Part shown: piece after piece, positions 61,249-64,000 of the stretch | How positions within the stretch are numbered: the stretch's first letter is position 1 | Layout: the number at the start of each line of letters is the position of its first letter | Assembly (NCBI RefSeq): GCF_002214505.1 | Contig: NZ_CP015103.1 | Coordinates: 992,001 to 1,056,000 of the forward strand | DNA length: 64,000 nucleotides | Direction of reading: 5' to 3' | Source: Thermococcus siculi | GTDB lineage: Archaea; Methanobacteriota_B; Thermococci; Thermococcales; Thermococcaceae | Program-made: the position numbers and the translations under genes | The notes under the pieces: generated by a model | The model's database searches: none | What the model was told of the DNA's origin: nothing | The model's input: the letters and a program-made list of their open reading frames with translations, nothing else

Positions 61249-61428
61249 TCACCCCGCCGGAGCGTAGTAGCAGCGCTTCGGTGAGACTATCTTCCCCTCC
61301 TTCTTGAGGACTTTTATGGCCTTGTCGACCTCCTTCTTATCTATGCCCGCGAGTTCGGCTATCTCCTTGCTCTTGAGCGGCCTTCCCGCTTCTTTCAGAA
61401 CCTTGAAAACGAGTTCGACCTCTGCCAT
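61249..61428 (-). CDS. Small winged-helix DNA-binding protein
   Basis: 59 residues from ATG 61428 (GGGGTGATTAGA ahead). A minimal winged helix: [43 protein letters not shown] with a short wing [11 protein letters not shown]. Resembles small archaeal MarR/ArsR-like HTH proteins. The target is unknown; the divergent side holds LysO. Confidence 0.8.
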   Translation of the reverse strand: MAEVELVFKVLKEAGRPLKSKEIAELAGIDKKEVDKAIKVLKKEGKIVSPKRCYYAPAG

Positions 61429-61493
61429 TCTAATCACCCCGATGGTTTGTCATAGAAACTAAATGATTCGAACTTAAAAGTTTATTGGTTCGC

Positions 61494-62075
61494 TCAGAGT
61501 TGAAGGATGAAGGGTACCACGAAGGGGACTACCGCAGTCAGCACGAAGCCGTGGACAAAGGCTATCAGTGCCACCTCACTCCCCCCGAACTTCGTTATCA
61601 CCGGCAGCGTCGTGTCCATCGTCGTCGCTCCACCCATTGAGACCGCCAGCTCCTTGGGAATCCTCCTGATCGTCACGGGATATAGGAGCACGGTGAATAT
61701 TTCCCTCGTGAGGTTGGCGAGGAAGCCCAGCGTTCCATAGACTGCCGAATACTGTCCTATGAGTGGACCTGTGAGGGAGTACCAGCCACAGCCGGCCGAG
61801 ATCGCCAGGCCCCACTTGAGTTCAATCCCGAGAAGGAGAGACGCCGCCAATCCACCAAGGAGCGAGCCGACGAGAGTCGCCACGGGTAGCTTCACCGCCA
61901 GTCTTCCGAGCCTCTTGATCTCCCCCAGTCTAAAAGTCTGCCCCAAGTCGATTCCGATGATGAGGATGAGAATGTAGAGCATGATCTCGTAGAGGTTGCC
62001 GAAGTTGGGGGCGTTGGAGTGCCCGACCGCCATCCCTGCAACGAGAGATGCCAGCACGTAGATCAGAAACCTCAT
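61494..62075 (-). CDS. LysO-like exporter, C-terminal half
   Basis: 193 residues from ATG 62075, overlapping the preceding gene by 4 bp (ATGA; ATG 62081 is an alternative). Five or six membrane segments: IMLYILILIIGIDLGQTFRLGEIKR, KWGLAISAGCGWYSLTGPLIGQYSAVYGTLGFLANLTREI, GGATTMDTTLPVITKFGGSEVALIAFVHGFVLTAVVPF, quoted in short pieces of the LysO family (PF03956). LysO exports lysine and thialysine in E. coli. Here the protein is split in two genes. Confidence 0.82.
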   Translation of the reverse strand: MRFLIYVLASLVAGMAVGHSNAPNFGNLYEIMLYILILIIGIDLGQTFRLGEIKRLGRLAVKLPVATLVGSLLGGLAASLLLGIELKWGLAISAGCGWYSLTGPLIGQYSAVYGTLGFLANLTREIFTVLLYPVTIRRIPKELAVSMGGATTMDTTLPVITKFGGSEVALIAFVHGFVLTAVVPFVVPFILQL

Positions 62076-62317
62076 CTCCATCCCCCCATCAGAAGGGCCA
62101 TTCCAACGCTTCCGATTATTGTGAGGGCGGCGAAAACGAGGGAAGATACGAGGAGCCACCCGGCGTCTATTTTGATCTTCCCTGCCTCAACGCCCATGAA
62201 GAATACCAGCAGGAGCAACGCGGCGCTCATGGGAAGGTCCGTGCTGAGCTTTTTCCCTCGCTTTCTGAGGAGGTATCCCACAAGAACGCCCGCCAGCAGG
62301 GGGATGAATATGTTCAT
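62072..62317 (-). CDS. LysO-like exporter, N-terminal half
   Basis: 81 residues, three membrane segments: MNIFIPLLAGVLVGYLLRKR, LPMSAALLLLVFFMGVEAGK and LLVSSLVFAALTIIGSVGMALL. Matches the first part of LysO (DUF340), separate from the larger half at 61494 and overlapping it by 4 bp, so the two are co-translated to form one carrier. Confidence 0.78.
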   Translation of the reverse strand: MNIFIPLLAGVLVGYLLRKRGKKLSTDLPMSAALLLLVFFMGVEAGKIKIDAGWLLVSSLVFAALTIIGSVGMALLMGGWR

Positions 62318-62357
62318 GCAGCGAGATGGGTCTGAATGTTAATAAAGCTATCGAGGG

Positions 62358-62421
62358 GCTCGGAGGGTGTTCACGTCATCATTCGTGAGCCTTCAGTTTG
62401 CTTGCTAATCGTCATCGCCCG
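62358..62421 (-). ncRNA. Candidate degenerate C/D box guide RNA
   Basis: Minus strand order: GCGATGA (box C-like, 62412-62418), CTGA (D', 62393-62396), ATGATGA (C', 62376-62382), CCGA (D-like, 62360-62363). D' and C' are canonical; the terminal boxes each differ by one base. The C'-D spacer is 12 nt, typical of archaeal guides, and the C-D' spacer is 15. Lies in the gap between LysO and alanine aminotransferase. Weak without a target match. Confidence 0.25.
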
Positions 62422-62510
62422 CCGTGAGTTCGAAACCTCCCCCTTTTAAACCTGACCCGCAAGGCCAAGGTTTTTATGATGAACCTTTCCTCATTCAAAT
62501 GGTGGTTGAC

Positions 62511-63710
62511 ATGATCCGCGCATCGGAAAGGGCCATGGGAATTGAATATGCAATAAGGGATGTGGTTCTCCCCGCGAGGGAGCTGGAAAAGAAGGGGGTC
62601 AAGGTCATAAGGCTAAACATAGGTGACCCCGGTCAGTATGACTTTCAGCCGCCGGAGCACATGAGGGAGGCCTACTGTAAGGCCATTCAGGAGGGCCACA
62701 ACTACTACGGCCCCAGCGAGGGCCTGCCCGCTCTAAGGGAGGCCATCGTCCAGCGCGAGAGGAATAAGAATGGCGTTGACATAACCCCCGACGACGTCCG
62801 CGTTACCGCCGCGGTTACCGAGGCGCTCCAGTTCATATTCGGCGCTCTCCTCAACCCCGGTGACAACATCCTCGTCCCCAGTCCTAGCTATCCGCCATAC
62901 ACTGGTCTGGTCAAATTCTACGGGGGAATCCCGAACGAATACCTGACTGTTGAGGAAGATGGTTGGCAGCCGGATATCGACGACATCAGGAAGAAGATCA
63001 ACGAGAGAACCAGGGCCATAGCCGTCATAAACCCGAACAACCCGACGGGGGCACTCTACGAGAAGAAGACCATCAAGGCGCTCCTCGACCTGGCGGGTGA
63101 GTACGATCTTCCTGTCATAAGCGACGAGATATACGACCTCATGACCTACGAGGGCAAGCACGTCTCGCCCGGCTCTCTCACGAAGGACGTCCCCGTCATA
63201 GTTATGAACGGCCTCTCGAAGGTCTACTTCGCCACCGGCTGGCGCCTCGGCTACTTCTACTACGTCGACCCGGAGGACAAACTCGCTGAAGTGAGGGAAG
63301 CGATAGACAAGATGGCCAGGATAAGGATATGCCCGAACACGCCCGCCCAGTTCGCGGCGATAGCGGGCTTAACTGGCCCGATGGATTACCTCGACGAGTA
63401 CATGGCAAAGCTCAGGGAGAGGAGGGACTACATCTACAGGCGCCTCACGGAGATTCCGGGAATAAGCACCCAGAAGCCGCAGGGGGCGTTCTACATCTTC
63501 CCGAAGATCGAGGAGCGCTCCAGGTGGAAGAGCGACAAGGAGTTCGTGCTCGACGCCCTCAACGAGGCCCATGTTCTCTTCGTCCACGGTTCGGGCTTTG
63601 GGTACGCGGGTGAGTGGCACTTCCGCATAGTCTTCCTGCCTCCGGTTGAGATCCTCGAGGAGGCCATGGACAGCTTCGAGGCCTTCATGAAGAAGAGGCT
63701 CGCCGGGTGA
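62511..63710 (+). CDS. alaAT: Alanine aminotransferase
   Basis: 399 residues from ATG 62511 (GGTGGTTGAC ahead; TATA GTTTTTATG at about 62470-62478), which excludes the upstream frame from 62424. PLP fold type I: LNIGDPGQYDFQPPEHMREA, ITPDDVRVTAAVTEALQFI, NPNNPTGALYEKKT, VISDEIYDLMTYEG and PLP lysine in NGLSKVYFATGWRLGY. Close to the P. furiosus alanine aminotransferase as I know it. Makes alanine from pyruvate, the electron-sink product when sulfur is short. Confidence 0.93.
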   Translation: MIRASERAMGIEYAIRDVVLPARELEKKGVKVIRLNIGDPGQYDFQPPEHMREAYCKAIQEGHNYYGPSEGLPALREAIVQRERNKNGVDITPDDVRVTAAVTEALQFIFGALLNPGDNILVPSPSYPPYTGLVKFYGGIPNEYLTVEEDGWQPDIDDIRKKINERTRAIAVINPNNPTGALYEKKTIKALLDLAGEYDLPVISDEIYDLMTYEGKHVSPGSLTKDVPVIVMNGLSKVYFATGWRLGYFYYVDPEDKLAEVREAIDKMARIRICPNTPAQFAAIAGLTGPMDYLDEYMAKLRERRDYIYRRLTEIPGISTQKPQGAFYIFPKIEERSRWKSDKEFVLDALNEAHVLFVHGSGFGYAGEWHFRIVFLPPVEILEEAMDSFEAFMKKRLAG

Positions 63711-63751
63711 ACCGGCGTTTTCTCTGTCCCTTTTGCTCCCATTTTGCCGGT
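63711..63751. terminator. Inverted repeat between convergent alaAT and MoaD-like genes
   Basis: ACCGGC and GCCGGT flank a 29-base T-rich stretch (runs of four T) between convergent stop codons; a possible two-sided termination region. Confidence 0.35.
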
Positions 63752-63769
63752 AAAGAAACAATCAGAGAA

Positions 63770-63973
63770 TCATCCGCCCGAGACGACCGGAATGACCTCC
63801 ACGTAGTCTCCATCTTTGACGTTCTCGTCCTCCAGCGCTACCCTTCCGTTGAGCTTTGCTATGGCGCTCTCCGTGTTGAACCCGACCTCGCGAAGCACAT
63901 CGGCGACCTTCATGCCCTTCCTCCACTCGATCTCCTTCTCAATGCCCCTTCCGAGAACCTTGACCCTGATCAT
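63770..63973 (-). CDS. MoaD/ThiS/SAMP-like ubiquitin-fold protein
   Basis: 67 residues from ATG 63973 (GGTGGTAGAG ahead). Beta-grasp pattern MIRVKVLGRGIEKEIEWRKG, VADVLREVGFNTESAIAKLNG, DGDYVEVIPVVSGG with the terminal GG that is activated as thiocarboxylate or adenylate. In archaea such proteins supply sulfur for tungstopterin or tRNA thiolation, or tag proteins. The long helix and ending resemble ThiS/SAMP2 more than MoaD, but this is not decisive. The last 27 bases of the window hold no feature I can support. Confidence 0.88.
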   Translation of the reverse strand: MIRVKVLGRGIEKEIEWRKGMKVADVLREVGFNTESAIAKLNGRVALEDENVKDGDYVEVIPVVSGG

Positions 63974-64000
63974 CTCTACCACCGGAGGCCATATCCCTCA

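Overview
The window is chromosomal DNA of a hyperthermophilic archaeon of the Thermococcales, most likely a Thermococcus. This rests on gene content read from the sequence: tungsten aldehyde:ferredoxin oxidoreductase with its cofactor-modifying radical SAM gene, cupin-type phosphoglucose isomerase next to ADP-dependent glucokinase, a Mrp/MinD-type hypB, a CGP-CTERM surface protein, a pyrolysin-like subtilase, a CoA-disulfide/sulfur reductase, and archaeal information genes (eIF2-alpha, Nop10, L44e, S27e, NMD3). Genes are tightly packed, often overlap by 4 bp, and follow archaeal TATA boxes and GGTGA-type ribosome binding sites. I see no rRNA, tRNA, CRISPR array, IS element or phage.

Layout. 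1-2.7 kb: end of a surface-glycan operon with two tandem Wzy-like membrane proteins. 2.9-8.6 kb: a 1,880-residue secreted subtilase. 8.7-17.5 kb: DUF424, NMD3, a sulfur-responsive flavoprotein, an MFS carrier, a radical SAM protein, a pore-type ion channel with an unusual cytoplasmic part, an ATP-NAD kinase-like protein and a degenerate HerA-like protein. 17.5-26.5 kb: a cysteine desulfurase with a TBP-half-like partner, then the NiFe-hydrogenase maturation island hypE-hypF, hypD-hypC, mobA, a maturation protease, hypB and hypA, without hydrogenase structural genes. 26.7-29.8 kb: aor and cmo. 29.8-33.7 kb: membrane proteins, a SPASM radical SAM enzyme and its probable regulator. 33.7-37.6 kb: ferredoxin, a minimal SufC/SufB-D pair and an ABC exporter. 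37.6-46.0 kb: an accessory-looking cluster of anion transporters, NifX-like, DGC, universal stress, flavoprotein and OsmC-like proteins with several palindromic operators. 46-50 kb: a TPR protein and a large PKD surface protein. 50-58 kb: RNase Z, TraB-like protein, KH protein, site-2 protease, then sugar-phosphate genes (pgi, glk, manC, pmm). 58-64 kb: the L44e-S27e-eIF2alpha-Nop10-PAC2 operon, a ferritin-like protein, a split LysO exporter, alanine aminotransferase and a MoaD/ThiS-like protein.

The strongest cross-cutting signal is regulatory. Five exact copies of GTTn3AACn5GTT, the published binding motif of the sulfur regulator SurR, sit in promoters here: downstream of or overlapping the TATA box of the sulfur/CoA-disulfide reductase gene (repressor position), and upstream of the TATA boxes of hypF, hypC/mobA, hypA and ferredoxin/sufC (activator position). 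A one-mismatch copy precedes the TBP-like/cysteine desulfurase pair. This predicts one switch that trades hydrogenase maturation against sulfur reduction. Two near-perfect copies of the Thermococcales glycolytic motif precede pgi and glk. The least explained region is the 37.6-46.0 kb cluster.
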